From Elusimicrobia bacterium HGW-Elusimicrobia-2 (lineage in GTDB: Bacteria > CG03), in the NCBI GenBank assembly GCA_002841685.1, contig PHAM01000027.1, forward strand, positions 1 through 25,414: 25,414 nucleotides of DNA, written 5' to 3'. Position 1 is the stretch's first letter. Every line of letters starts with the position of its first letter. The position numbers were made by a program, and so were the translations under genes. This document shows, in pieces, positions 1 through 7,841 of the stretch. The notes under the pieces are model-generated. The model did no database searches. It worked only from the letters and a program-made list of their open reading frames with translations, and was not told where the DNA came from.

Positions 1-1
1 T

Positions 2-172
2 CAAACATGGTCGGAGACAAGAAATAAAATTGTAATTATTGCCGGAGATTATTATGGGATTTTTGACATCGAGGAATTGATGATTTTGGCGGGTAAACCA
101 CCCGGTGGATTTTTGACAACAAATCCCGATAAATTTAAGAAAGAATATGATTTGGACCGCAAAAAAAAATGA
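2..172 (+). CDS. C-terminal fragment of an unidentified protein, cut by the window edge
   Basis: An open frame runs from the first bases to a TGA at 170-172, giving 56 residues with no start codon inside the window, so the gene begins to the left. The fragment contains a hydrophobic strand (IVIIAGDYYGIF) followed by a lysine-rich tail. The block is AT-rich compared with ndk and ackA to its right, similar to the AT-rich insert at 4081-5260. I do not recognise the family. It could also be a decayed remnant. Confidence 0.4.
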   Translation, partial: QTWSETRNKIVIIAGDYYGIFDIEELMILAGKPPGGFLTTNPDKFKKEYDLDRKKK

Positions 173-229
173 ATAACAATTTTTTGCTAAAAAATCCTTA
201 TGGCAAAACTTCAGAATGTGTAAAATGTT

Positions 230-258
230 TTGCAAAATTGACGGGAATATGGTATAAA
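230..258 (+). promoter_or_regulatory. Candidate sigma70-type promoter for ndk-ackA
   Basis: TTGCAA at 230-235 and TATAAA at 253-258 are separated by 17 bases, 4/6 and 5/6 matches to the -35 and -10 consensus. The predicted start of transcription is about 10 bases before the ndk ATG, leaving a very short leader with only a weak GGGT Shine-Dalgarno. The surrounding DNA is AT-rich, which makes chance matches more likely. Confidence 0.35.
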
Positions 259-274
259 AAGCGGGTAAAATCTT

Positions 275-721
275 ATGGAAAAAACACTTTTTATCATTAA
301 GCCGGATGCTGTGTGCGAGAACAATACCGCCGGTATTTTAGCTCTGGTCACAACAGCGGGTTTCAGTATCCGGGCGATAAAGATGACGCGCTTTAACTGG
401 GCCAAAGCCTCAAAATTTTACGCCGAGCACAAGGGAAAAGCTTTTTACGCTCCTCTGATAAAATTCATGACCTCAAATCCTGTCATAGCCGTGGTCCTCG
501 AGAGGGAAAACGCGGTCAAAAAACTCAGGGAAATAGTGGGAAAGACAAATCCCGCCGAGGCCGCGCGCGGAACAATCAGAAAGAAATACGCCCGCGACGG
601 CAGGCATAACGCGGTGCATGCCAGCGACTCCCTTTCTTCGGCGAAGAGGGAAATCCCTTTCTTTTTCAAAGCTTCGGAAATAAAAGACTGGAAATATATT
701 GACTACCCCGTAATTAAATGA
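275..721 (+). CDS. ndk: Nucleoside diphosphate kinase
   Basis: Transfers the gamma phosphate of ATP to other nucleoside diphosphates through a phosphohistidine, balancing cytoplasmic NTP and dNTP pools. The 148-residue length is close to the usual 140-150. The N-terminal KTLFIIKPDAV strand is the family hallmark, and the active-site motif NAVHASDS (family form NxxHGSDS, here Ala for Gly) places the catalytic His at residue 115. An Arg-Gly-Thr-Ile-Arg segment just before it matches the nucleotide-binding region. The ORF ends in ATGA shared with ackA, so the two are probably translationally coupled. The ATG at 275 is the only start that keeps the conserved N-terminus intact. Confidence 0.95.
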   Translation: MEKTLFIIKPDAVCENNTAGILALVTTAGFSIRAIKMTRFNWAKASKFYAEHKGKAFYAPLIKFMTSNPVIAVVLERENAVKKLREIVGKTNPAEAARGTIRKKYARDGRHNAVHASDSLSSAKREIPFFFKASEIKDWKYIDYPVIK

Positions 722-1926
722 AATCCTCAACCCCGGATATCAATTTAATCATCAACTGCGGCTCGTCGTCTCTGAAATACAAGGTCTTTGAATCCGGAAC
801 TGAGAACTGCCTGACAGGCGGCCTTGTAGAGAGGATCGGCGCGCCGGACGCCGTGATAACGCATAAGGCCTGCAACGGGAATCCTCTTGACAGAATTTCC
901 GGAGAAGTGAAAAATCACAGCGCCGCTATAAGCATGGTGCTTGAAAGGATTCTGGGGGCGGGCGGTTTTAGCAAAAAACAGCTGAAAGCTGTCGGCCACA
1001 GGGTTGTCCACGGCGGAAAATATTCCGAGCCCGTCGTGGTGAATGACGAGGTCAAGCAGTATCTGAAAGAGGTGACATTTGAACTTGCCCCGCTGCACAA
1101 TCCTTTTAACTTTGAAGGCATCGCCGCAGCGGAGAAAAATCTGCCCGGCGTGCCGAATGTGGCCGTTTTTGACACGGCCTTTCATCAGACGATACCTGAT
1201 TTCGCCTACATGTACGCTCTGCCTTACAGATATTATACAAAACACCTCGTGAGAAAATATGGTTTTCACGGCACATCCCATCAATATGTCTCGCTAAGGG
1301 CCTCGGAGATGCTCAAAAAACCGCTTTCCAAAACCAAGCTCGTCACCTGTCATCTGGGCAACGGCGCGTCGCTGGCCGCTGTCGGGAGCGGGAAATGCGA
1401 AGACACTTCCATGGGCTACACGCCGCTGGAAGGCGTTATGATGGGCACGCGGTGCGGCGACGTTGACCCTGCGGCGGTGCTGCACCTTATGATGTGCGAA
1501 GAGCTCTCCATGCATGATATGGACACAGTTCTAAACAAGCAGAGCGGCCTGGTGGGAGTCAGCGGCATCTCAAACGATCTGAGGGATATAATCAAAGCCG
1601 CCGAGGACGGGAACGAAAGGGCGGCTCTCGCTTTTAAAATGTACTGCTACAGGATAAAAAAATACATAGGCGCTTACATAACGCTGCTCAACGGCGCGGA
1701 CGCTGTTGTTTTTACCGCCGGGGTGGGAGAGAATTCGCCCCCTGTGCGCGCGGAGGTCTTGAAAAATCTGGAAAATATTGGAATAATAACCGACCCTGTT
1801 TTGAACGGGGCAATGATTTCGGGCCGCGAAGGCGAAATAAGTTCGGCATCGTCCCCGGTGAAAGTCTTTGTCATAGCTACGAATGAGGAGCTGATGATAA
1901 GCAGGCTTGCGGATAAAATGACTTGA
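718..1926 (+). CDS. ackA: Acetate kinase
   Basis: Interconverts acetyl phosphate plus ADP and acetate plus ATP; in fermenters it yields ATP. The 402 residues match the family length. Visible motifs are the N-terminal phosphate-binding NCGSSSLKY, GHRVVHGG with Arg95, FDTAFH with the catalytic Asp152, GFHGTSH with His184, the HLGNGAS loop, GTRCGDVDP with Arg245, and FTAGVGENS near the C-terminus. All key residues are present. It overlaps ndk by four bases and is followed 25 bases later by rpmF. No phosphotransacetylase gene (pta) is adjacent, so the acetyl-phosphate source lies elsewhere. A link to the following acyl-phosphate enzyme PlsX is only positional. Confidence 0.96.
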   Translation: MKSSTPDINLIINCGSSSLKYKVFESGTENCLTGGLVERIGAPDAVITHKACNGNPLDRISGEVKNHSAAISMVLERILGAGGFSKKQLKAVGHRVVHGGKYSEPVVVNDEVKQYLKEVTFELAPLHNPFNFEGIAAAEKNLPGVPNVAVFDTAFHQTIPDFAYMYALPYRYYTKHLVRKYGFHGTSHQYVSLRASEMLKKPLSKTKLVTCHLGNGASLAAVGSGKCEDTSMGYTPLEGVMMGTRCGDVDPAAVLHLMMCEELSMHDMDTVLNKQSGLVGVSGISNDLRDIIKAAEDGNERAALAFKMYCYRIKKYIGAYITLLNGADAVVFTAGVGENSPPVRAEVLKNLENIGIITDPVLNGAMISGREGEISSASSPVKVFVIATNEELMISRLADKMT

Positions 1927-1951
1927 CTTTTCAAGTCGGGAGGAAAATAAA

Positions 1952-2170
1952 ATGGCAAATCCTAAAAGGAAAACTTCTAAGGCGAAACAGCGAAGGCGCA
2001 GGGCGAGCTGGATGAGCAGCGGTGATGTGACCGTCGCCAGATGCCCCCAGTGCAAAAAGCGGATAAAGCCCCACACGGTGTGTCAGTACTGCGGCTTTTA
2101 TAAGGGCAAAAAAGAGGTCACGACAAAAGAAGAGATCAGAGAAACTAAAAGAGTGAAAGAAAATGGCTAA
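1952..2170 (+). CDS. rpmF: 50S ribosomal protein L32
   Basis: Small component of the large ribosomal subunit. The 72-residue product starts MANPKRKTSKAKQ, the L32 signature, and has four cysteines in two CxxC pairs (CPQC and CQYC) that form the zinc-binding form of L32. A strong GGGAGG sequence lies at 1938-1943, nine bases before the ATG. The last eight bases overlap the plsX start. The rpmF-plsX pairing is widespread in bacteria. The C-terminal tail is Lys/Glu-rich and somewhat longer than in typical L32. Confidence 0.95.
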   Translation: MANPKRKTSKAKQRRRRASWMSSGDVTVARCPQCKKRIKPHTVCQYCGFYKGKKEVTTKEEIRETKRVKENG

Positions 2171-3155
2171 TATAATCCTTGACGCTATGGGCGGCGACAA
2201 CGCCCCCGCCGATCAGGTCGCAGGCGCTGTCGCGGCTCTTGATAAAGTGAAAGCGGACATATACCTATCCGGCCGCAGTGACGAGATTGAAAAGCTCCTG
2301 GACGGTTTCACGCATCCGCGTCTTCATATCCTGCACGCTTCAGAAGTGATAGAGATGGGCGATAAGCCCGTCGTGGCCTGCAGGAAGCATCCTGATTCAA
2401 GCCTGATGGTGGGGATGAGATTCACAAAAGAGCGGGAAAACTCGGTTTTTATAAGCGCGGGAAATTCCGGCGCGGTTATGACCGCGGCCGTGATAGTTCT
2501 TGAAAGGATTTCCGGGATCATCAGGCCGGCAATAGCTGTTGTGACTCCCGGAATCAAGCATCCCTTTGTGCTTCTGGACGCCGGCGCCAACACCAACTGT
2601 TCGTGGCAGCAGCTCTGCCAGTTCGCGGTCATGGGCAGCATTTGCGCGGAATTGATCCTGAAAAAAAGCAATCCGAAAATAGGGCTTCTTTCAAACGGCA
2701 GTGAGCAGGGGAAGGGAACGGACGCTGTGGTGGCCGCCAACAAGTCGCTGGCTGAGACAGGGCTCAATTTCACGGGCAACATAGAGGGAAATGATATTTT
2801 TAACGGTGTTTGCGACTGTATAGTCTGCGACGGTTTTGTGGGCAACATAATATTGAAGGCCGCCGAGGGCCTGGGCACGGCGCTGAAACACAGCGTGAGT
2901 TCGGGTTCGCGTTTCAAGATTTTTGGCAAGATAGCACAGAGAGTCATGAAAAAGATCTTTATGAAATTTGATTACACCGAATATGGCGCGACATATCTTC
3001 TGGGCCTCAAAGACAGCGTTCTTGTCACGCACGGCGTGGCGAACGCGAAGGCCATAACAAACGCCATTATCGCCGCTGAAGCGGAGATAAACATGGGGAT
3101 AAACAAAACTATCGCCGTTGAAATCAATAAGTACACGGCGGTGCTGAATTTATAA
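2163..3155 (+). CDS. plsX: Phosphate acyltransferase PlsX
   Basis: Makes acyl phosphate from acyl-ACP and phosphate, the acyl donor for the PlsY step of phospholipid synthesis; a peripheral cytoplasmic membrane enzyme. The 330 residues are the expected length. Diagnostic segments are the N-terminal ILDAMGGDNAP, ISAGNSGAVM, the DAGAN segment, NIEGNDIF, CDGFVGNIILK and the C-terminal YGATYLLGLK plus HGVANAKAI. It begins inside the end of rpmF (8-base overlap) and ends in TAATG with fabD, a one-base overlap. A fabH gene, which often lies between plsX and fabD, is absent. Confidence 0.96.
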   Translation: MANIILDAMGGDNAPADQVAGAVAALDKVKADIYLSGRSDEIEKLLDGFTHPRLHILHASEVIEMGDKPVVACRKHPDSSLMVGMRFTKERENSVFISAGNSGAVMTAAVIVLERISGIIRPAIAVVTPGIKHPFVLLDAGANTNCSWQQLCQFAVMGSICAELILKKSNPKIGLLSNGSEQGKGTDAVVAANKSLAETGLNFTGNIEGNDIFNGVCDCIVCDGFVGNIILKAAEGLGTALKHSVSSGSRFKIFGKIAQRVMKKIFMKFDYTEYGATYLLGLKDSVLVTHGVANAKAITNAIIAAEAEINMGINKTIAVEINKYTAVLNL

Positions 3156-4084
3156 TGATTAAAAATTACGCTGTTGTTTTTCCGGGACAGGGAGTGCAGG
3201 GAATAGGTATGTCCCGCGATTTATACGGCAAATACCCTCAGGCCGCTCACACTCTGGATTATGCCTGCCAGATCCTCGGAATACCTCTGAAGACCATAAT
3301 GTTTGACGGGACCGAGAACGAGTTAAACAGGATATCACTGACACAGCTTGCCGTGTTTGTCTCAAACATGATGGTTTACGACGCCATAAAAGACGCTGTG
3401 GGCGAAAAACCTCTGTTCGCCGCGGGTCACAGCCTCGGGGAATATTGCGCTCTCTGCGCCTCCGGTTCGCTCTCCTTTGAGGATTCTCTCAAACTCGTCG
3501 CTTCGCGCGGAAGGATAATGGAGGAAAACTGTCCCGAAGGCGCGATGGCGGCGGTGATAGGCATGAGGACTATGGATATTTCCGATCTCTGCAAAAGCAT
3601 AACGGAAAGCGGTCAGCTCGTTGAGGCGGTCAATTTTAATTCCAGAAAGCAGACTGTGATATCGGGAACTGCCGAGGGGATAGAGGCCTTCAAGGCCCGG
3701 GCGGCGGGCAAAGGCAGGATAATACCTCTGAAAACCGCTGGGCCTTTTCATTCTTCCCTGATGAGAAAATCGCAGGAAGTTTTCGCGCCCGAGCTGGATA
3801 AAATTTATTTTTCAGATCCCGCTTTTCCCGTTGTATCCAATGTGACAGCGAAAGGCAGTACCAAGTCTTCCGATATAGTCGCGGCTCTAAAAACACAGAT
3901 CGCCTCGCCGGTACAGTGGGTGGCTTCGGTTGAATATATGGCCTCGCGCGGGGCGGAGATGTTCGTGGAATGCGCTGAAAAAAGCGTTCTCTCGTCAATG
4001 ATAAAGAATATATCCCCTGAAACTCAGGCGATAAGTGTGATGGTATTAATAGGGGACGGTGAAAGTGCATGGAGAAAAATATGA
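3155..4084 (+). CDS. fabD: Malonyl-CoA:ACP transacylase
   Basis: Loads malonyl groups from malonyl-CoA onto acyl carrier protein to supply fatty-acid elongation. The 309-residue protein has the N-terminal FPGQGVQGIGM, the nucleophile elbow GHSLGE with catalytic Ser93, a conserved Arg in the SRGRIM segment, and GPFHS with catalytic His199. The TGA lies in ATGA with the ATG at 4081, where base composition falls sharply. The last 15 or so residues (after AISV) do not resemble FabD ends I recall, so the insertion downstream may have changed the C-terminus. The catalytic part is complete. Confidence 0.95.
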   Translation: MIKNYAVVFPGQGVQGIGMSRDLYGKYPQAAHTLDYACQILGIPLKTIMFDGTENELNRISLTQLAVFVSNMMVYDAIKDAVGEKPLFAAGHSLGEYCALCASGSLSFEDSLKLVASRGRIMEENCPEGAMAAVIGMRTMDISDLCKSITESGQLVEAVNFNSRKQTVISGTAEGIEAFKARAAGKGRIIPLKTAGPFHSSLMRKSQEVFAPELDKIYFSDPAFPVVSNVTAKGSTKSSDIVAALKTQIASPVQWVASVEYMASRGAEMFVECAEKSVLSSMIKNISPETQAISVMVLIGDGESAWRKI

Positions 4085-4989
4085 AAAAAACAATGGGTTT
4101 AAGCATTTTGTTTTTCATTTCTACTTTGACAATGGCAGCTTATTGTCAGGAACTTACGCACAAAATTTATTGGCTTACCGATAAAAAAGATTATTCGCCA
4201 GTTACTTCCATGGATGTAGAAATTTTATATTCTGAAGATGATTATCAACAAAGGGGAATCATGTTAAGGTCTATTCTTTTTGACCATAATCAATTTGAGT
4301 TGGTTGAAGATGTGAAAATTGCTTCTGTTGAAATAGAAGCAGTGTATCCAGGGATTTCTGATATTGAAGTTTTTGAAGCAGAAATTAGAAAAATTACGGG
4401 TAGTATGGGTGGTAATCTTGCAGTAATACTCAGTGGAAGAGAATATGCTAACTCAAAAAAAATTTCTGGTCTGGCCGCACGAATATATCGATTTCAATTT
4501 AAAAAAGATGGACAAGCCTTATCTGGAAAGTCGTTACGTTATTTACGGTTGTGCAAAGATTCAGAGTTTTTAAAAAATGAATTTATCAATAGGATTAAAA
4601 GATATGAAAAGCATGGAGATGAAAGAAAAGGAGATGAAATTCTTTCCGAAACAGCATTTGCTGAAATTTATAGAAAAATGATGAGAAATGTAATGAAAAC
4701 TCTTAAGCTTGAAGATAAATTTGAAGAAGAAGATGAAATAGGTCTACCGAAAGGTTGCTTGAATTTTTCAGAACCAGAAATTAAATTATTTTTTCAAAAG
4801 ATAAATGAAAATTTGTTAAAATTAAAAGAGGAATATCCACAGGAATACGAAGAATATGTCAACATCCATAAAACATATCACAACATAACATTCGAGGAAA
4901 GAATCAAGAAAGGGCGAGAATATTGGGTATCCGAAATAAAGAAGAAAACTTCTAAAACTGTTAACAAAAATCAAACGAGCACAAAATGA
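4081..4989 (+). CDS. Secreted protein of unknown function
   Basis: About 302 residues from the ATG at 4081. That start shares ATGA with the fabD stop and gives a standard signal peptide (MKKT, a hydrophobic core, then Ala-Ala-Tyr-Cys-Gln), so the protein probably leaves the cytoplasm. The Cys is not in a clear lipobox. An ATG four codons upstream (4069) would lie inside fabD and add nothing useful. The mature part is mixed alpha/beta in its first half and highly charged, probably helical, in the second (many Glu/Lys, EEEDE run), ending in a Lys/Thr/Asn tail. I recognise no domain. Base composition is far more AT-rich than its neighbours, suggesting horizontal transfer. Confidence 0.75.
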   Translation: MKKTMGLSILFFISTLTMAAYCQELTHKIYWLTDKKDYSPVTSMDVEILYSEDDYQQRGIMLRSILFDHNQFELVEDVKIASVEIEAVYPGISDIEVFEAEIRKITGSMGGNLAVILSGREYANSKKISGLAARIYRFQFKKDGQALSGKSLRYLRLCKDSEFLKNEFINRIKRYEKHGDERKGDEILSETAFAEIYRKMMRNVMKTLKLEDKFEEEDEIGLPKGCLNFSEPEIKLFFQKINENLLKLKEEYPQEYEEYVNIHKTYHNITFEERIKKGREYWVSEIKKKTSKTVNKNQTSTK

Positions 4990-5013
4990 TTTTTTGAATA
5001 AGGAGATTAAAAA

Positions 5014-5238
5014 ATGAAAGCAAAAGGCAAAAGCAAAAAATTAATTATCTACGAAAACAGAAATACAGGGACTTTAATTTTTAAGGCGACAAAAATAGAT
5101 AAGTGTGGGGATTTTTGTATAATATCTGAAAAGTCCACTGGAGGTAAGACATTGCCTAAAAATATTACCTTATCCAAGAATACTACAAACGAAACAATAG
5201 GAGAGTGGGTTAGAAAAATATTATTGAGATGTAAGTAG
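5014..5238 (+). CDS. Small hypothetical protein
   Basis: 74 residues, basic, starting with a Lys-rich stretch. There is no signal peptide or membrane segment. A good Shine-Dalgarno (AAGGAG at 5000-5005) lies eight bases before the ATG, supporting translation. The centre has alternating hydrophobic residues consistent with short beta strands and two closely spaced cysteines (KCGDFC), followed by a Thr/Asn-rich stretch. It shares the AT-rich composition of the upstream secreted protein and starts 24 bases after it, so the two may have arrived together. I do not recognise it. Antitoxin or DNA-binding roles are possible, but nothing in the sequence shows them. Confidence 0.6.
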   Translation: MKAKGKSKKLIIYENRNTGTLIFKATKIDKCGDFCIISEKSTGGKTLPKNITLSKNTTNETIGEWVRKILLRCK

Positions 5239-5282
5239 AAAAATAGACACTTGTAAGCCCATTTAGAAAGATAGGAGGCCGA

Positions 5283-6020
5283 ATGAAATTTGATAATAAA
5301 GTGGCTCTTGTTACAGGAAGTGCACAGGGAATAGGTTTTTCCATCGCCGAGAAACTCGCCGCGGAAGGCGCGCTGGTTGTGATAGCGGATATAGCGGAAG
5401 AGGGCTCGAGAGCAGCCTGTGAAAAACTAAAAAGCGCGGGTTTCAAGAGCGATCACATCGCGATGGACGTGTCCGATTTCAATCAGGTCGCGGAAAAAAT
5501 GAAAAGCCTCGTAGAAAAACACGCCAGAATTGATATCCTTGTCAACAACGCCGGCATCACGAGAGACGGCCTTCTTTTGAGGATGTCTGAAAAAGATTGG
5601 GATATGGTTCTTGACATAAACCTCAAAAGTGTATTTAATTGCACGAAAGCGCTTGCCCGCTCCATGATGAAAACAGGCGGAGTGATAGTGAATGTCGCCT
5701 CCATCATAGGGCAGATGGGTAACGCCGGCCAGGCGAATTATGCCGCTTCAAAGGGCGGTATAATAGCCCTGACGAAAACGATAGCGAAAGAGTTCGCTTC
5801 CAGAGGTGTGAGAGCCAACGCCGTCGCGCCGGGTTTCATAAGCACGGCTATGACGGACAAGCTCTCGGAAGAGGTGAAGGGCAAAATGCTCGAAGCCATA
5901 CCTCTGAGAAGGCTGGGAAGGCCCGAAGATGTGGCCAATTTGGTGAGTTTTTTGTGTTCGGATGAATCCGCTTACATAACCGGCCAGGTCGTTAGAATAG
6001 ACGGCGGCATGGTGATGTAA
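5283..6020 (+). CDS. fabG: 3-oxoacyl-ACP reductase
   Basis: NADPH-dependent reduction of 3-ketoacyl-ACP, the first reductive step of each fatty-acid elongation cycle. A classical short-chain dehydrogenase of 245 residues: TGSAQGIG cofactor loop (11-18), NNAG (88-91), Asn113, catalytic Ser140, Tyr153 and Lys157 (YxxxK), and a C-terminal TGQVVRIDGGMVM typical of FabG rather than of generic SDRs. AGGAGG at 5273-5278 precedes the ATG. It lies between the AT-rich insert and acpP. The fabD-fabG-acpP order apart from the insert, and the C-terminus, favour FabG over another SDR. Confidence 0.95.
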   Translation: MKFDNKVALVTGSAQGIGFSIAEKLAAEGALVVIADIAEEGSRAACEKLKSAGFKSDHIAMDVSDFNQVAEKMKSLVEKHARIDILVNNAGITRDGLLLRMSEKDWDMVLDINLKSVFNCTKALARSMMKTGGVIVNVASIIGQMGNAGQANYAASKGGIIALTKTIAKEFASRGVRANAVAPGFISTAMTDKLSEEVKGKMLEAIPLRRLGRPEDVANLVSFLCSDESAYITGQVVRIDGGMVM

Positions 6021-6066
6021 AAGGAATAAGTGATTTGAAATTCGGGATAGTTGTAAGGAGGTTTTG

Positions 6067-6309
6067 ATGTCAGAACAGAATGTTGAAGAGAAAGTAAAAG
6101 CGATTGTTGCTGAAAGATTGAGAGCGGATATGGATAAAATTACGCCCGAGGCGAATTTTATAAATGACCTTGGCGCCGATTCGCTGGATCAGGTTGAGCT
6201 CGTGATGGCCCTTGAGGACGAATTCGGCCTTGAAATAGCCGATGATGAGGCGCAGAAGCTTGACACCGTCGGAAAAGCAATAGAATACGTTAAATCCAAA
6301 GTTTCCTAA
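6067..6309 (+). CDS. acpP: Acyl carrier protein
   Basis: Carries growing acyl chains on a phosphopantetheine arm. The 80-residue acidic protein contains the [10 protein letters not shown] motif with the attachment Ser39, followed by the recognition helix ([11 protein letters not shown]). AAGGAGG at 6055-6061 is five bases from the ATG at 6067, so I prefer this over the TTG one codon upstream. Gene order fabG-acpP is conserved widely. The usual following gene fabF is missing; rnc comes next. Confidence 0.96.
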   Translation: MSEQNVEEKVKAIVAERLRADMDKITPEANFINDLGADSLDQVELVMALEDEFGLEIADDEAQKLDTVGKAIEYVKSKVS

Positions 6310-6337
6310 GAAGGAATATTTTAATTCCGCTCCGGCG

Positions 6338-6355
6338 CGGCGTCCTCGTCCGCCG
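6338..6355 (+). other. Small hairpin in the acpP-rnc gap
   Basis: CGGCG (6338-6342) pairs with CGCCG (6351-6355) around an 8-base loop. A second weak hairpin (GGAAT/ATTCC, 6313-6328) lies just upstream. No T-tract follows, so this is not a convincing terminator. It may be an mRNA processing or stability element between the very highly expressed acpP and rnc, or simply chance in GC-rich spacer DNA. Confidence 0.3.
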
Positions 6356-6407
6356 TCTAAGGCGTGGCGAAAATCTGTTGGCAGGTTTTTCTAAAAGGTT
6401 TAAGGGC

Positions 6408-7097
6408 GTGAAAAAAACCGAGTTAGAAAAAATCAGCGGCATTGTGGGTTTTGAGCCGGATGACACCAGGCTCTTCTCAAAAGCTTTTACGCATAAAACA
6501 TTAGCGTTTCAGAAGGGCCTGCTAGATATGTCCAATGAGAGGCTCGAGTTCCTGGGCGATTCTGTTCTCAATCTTTACATATCCATAAGGCTTTTTGAGA
6601 TATTCCCCGACGCTGCCGAGGGGGCGCTGACAAGGATGCGCTCCTATCTTGTGAACACAAGGCGACTGGCGAAATTATCCAAAGAGCTTGGCCTGCATGA
6701 AATACTCAAAGTGGGGGAATCTTTTGAGGGCGACCCCGCTGAACAGACATCTATTCTCGCCGACACTTTTGAGGCGCTCCTGGGGGCGGTCTATCTGAAC
6801 AAAGGCTGGGAAGCGTCGGGCGCTTTCATAGAAAAATATTTTGACATAGAAAAAGCATCCGCCAAACTTGATTCAAAAAGCAAACTGCAGCAGATAGTGC
6901 AGAAGGAATCGGGCATCCTCCCGCAATACACCGTCGTGAAAGAGGAAGGCCTTCCCCATAAAAAACATTTCGTTGTGGAAGTGGAGTTCAGCGGCGCTGT
7001 GCGCGGCTCAGGGGAAGGGTCCAACAAGAAAAACGCCCAGGAATGCGCGGCGAAAAACGCGCTCTCAAAGATGGGCAACACCGATGACAGGAAGTAG
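6408..7097 (+). CDS. rnc: Ribonuclease III
   Basis: Cleaves double-stranded RNA in rRNA and mRNA processing. From the GTG at 6408 (AAAAGG nine bases upstream) the product is 229 residues, the normal size. The RNase III signature NERLEFLGD spans residues 43-51, with metal ligands Glu44, Glu47 and Asp51; the second acidic pair is Asp119 and Glu122 in DTFEALLGA. A C-terminal double-stranded-RNA-binding domain covers about 155-222 (KNAQECAAKNAL helix). A TTG at 6378 would add 10 residues but has a poorly placed Shine-Dalgarno. The acpP-rnc proximity is common, usually with fabF between. Confidence 0.94.
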   Translation: MKKTELEKISGIVGFEPDDTRLFSKAFTHKTLAFQKGLLDMSNERLEFLGDSVLNLYISIRLFEIFPDAAEGALTRMRSYLVNTRRLAKLSKELGLHEILKVGESFEGDPAEQTSILADTFEALLGAVYLNKGWEASGAFIEKYFDIEKASAKLDSKSKLQQIVQKESGILPQYTVVKEEGLPHKKHFVVEVEFSGAVRGSGEGSNKKNAQECAAKNALSKMGNTDDRK

Positions 7098-7115
7098 CGA
7101 GTTTTAAGACGGGAA

Positions 7116-7841
7116 ATGGAAAAAATTGAAAAAGCTCTTGAATTCAGGGATGTCGGGAAAATTTACAGGCGGAATCATTTTTTTAAAACTACTGAAACCG
7201 AGGCTCTGAAAGGTTTCTCTCTTGATATAAACAGAGGCGAGATATTCTGCCTTCTCGGGCTCAACGGGGCGGGGAAAACAACGGCGGTGAAACTTGCGCT
7301 GAACCTTATCTTCCCGGATTCGGGCGATATAAAAGTGCTCGGCGAAAAACCCTCGCCTGAAGTGGTGAGCCGCGTCGGCTATGTTTCGGAAAGCCCTTAT
7401 CTTTTCCCCTATCTGACCGCCCGTGAACTTTTTAATCTCCTGGGCATCCTTTCCGGACTTAACAGCTCCCGCCGCGCGGAGGCCATGGACAGGATTTGCG
7501 ATTTCCTGTCGCTGGGCGATTTTATAGACAAGAAGATAGGTGAATGCTCAAAAGGCATGCAGCAGCGCGTGCTGCTGGCGCAGGCGCTCATACACGATCC
7601 CGAGCTGCTGATACTTGACGAACCTTATTCAGGGCTGGATCCCGTGGGGATATCACAGATGAGACAATACATAGAGAAGCTGAACGCCGAAGGTAAAACA
7701 ATACTCATGACCTCTCACCTGATAGCCGAGAGCGAGAAAATAGCCGCGCGCGCGGGAATCCTCAAAGCCGGGCGCATCGCGAAAGTCATTCCCGTGCTGC
7801 CGGGCCTTTTAGAAAAGGAATTTTTGGAGGCTGTTTTATGA
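7116..7841 (+). CDS. ABC transporter ATP-binding protein (ABC-2 type)
   Basis: Energises the permease encoded directly downstream. The 241-residue protein has Walker A GLNGAGKTT (48-56), the ABC signature SKGMQQR (145-151; SGG-type Gly replaced by Lys-Gly), Walker B LLILDEP (164-170), a D-loop, and switch His201. The Q-loop position reads Ser-Glu-Ser-Pro rather than Gln, as in several NatA/CcmA-like export ATPases with a PEN-type loop. It overlaps the permease in ATGA. The substrate is unknown; ABC-2 exporters move drugs, polysaccharides or lipids, or act in envelope assembly. Confidence 0.92.
   Translation: MEKIEKALEFRDVGKIYRRNHFFKTTETEALKGFSLDINRGEIFCLLGLNGAGKTTAVKLALNLIFPDSGDIKVLGEKPSPEVVSRVGYVSESPYLFPYLTARELFNLLGILSGLNSSRRAEAMDRICDFLSLGDFIDKKIGECSKGMQQRVLLAQALIHDPELLILDEPYSGLDPVGISQMRQYIEKLNAEGKTILMTSHLIAESEKIAARAGILKAGRIAKVIPVLPGLLEKEFLEAVL

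Larger units (their letters stand above)
4081..5260. other. AT-rich two-gene insert inside the fatty-acid operon
   Basis: Sampled 60-base rows give about 33% GC (4141-4200) and 25% GC (4681-4740), against about 63% in fabD (3421-3480). Codon use shifts to A/T-ending codons at the fabD stop and returns to the host pattern at fabG. It holds two unrecognised genes and no transposase, integrase or obvious terminal repeats. The edges are estimates: the left is the fabD stop, the right is the gap between 5238 and the fabG Shine-Dalgarno at 5273. Recent acquisition is inferred from composition and from its position between two genes usually close together. Confidence 0.65.

Noticed and set aside
238-258. 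TTGACG at 238-243 as the ndk -35 box
   Set aside because: The spacer to TATAAA would be only nine bases; TTGCAA at 230 gives the standard 17.
1922-1935. Small CTTGA/TCAAG hairpin at the ackA stop
   Set aside because: A five-pair stem without a T-tract, directly followed by the rpmF Shine-Dalgarno; too weak to call a terminator.
4069-4084. ATG at 4069 as start of the AT-rich secreted protein
   Set aside because: It lies within fabD and adds four residues before a good MKKT signal-peptide start at 4081, which also forms ATGA with the fabD stop.
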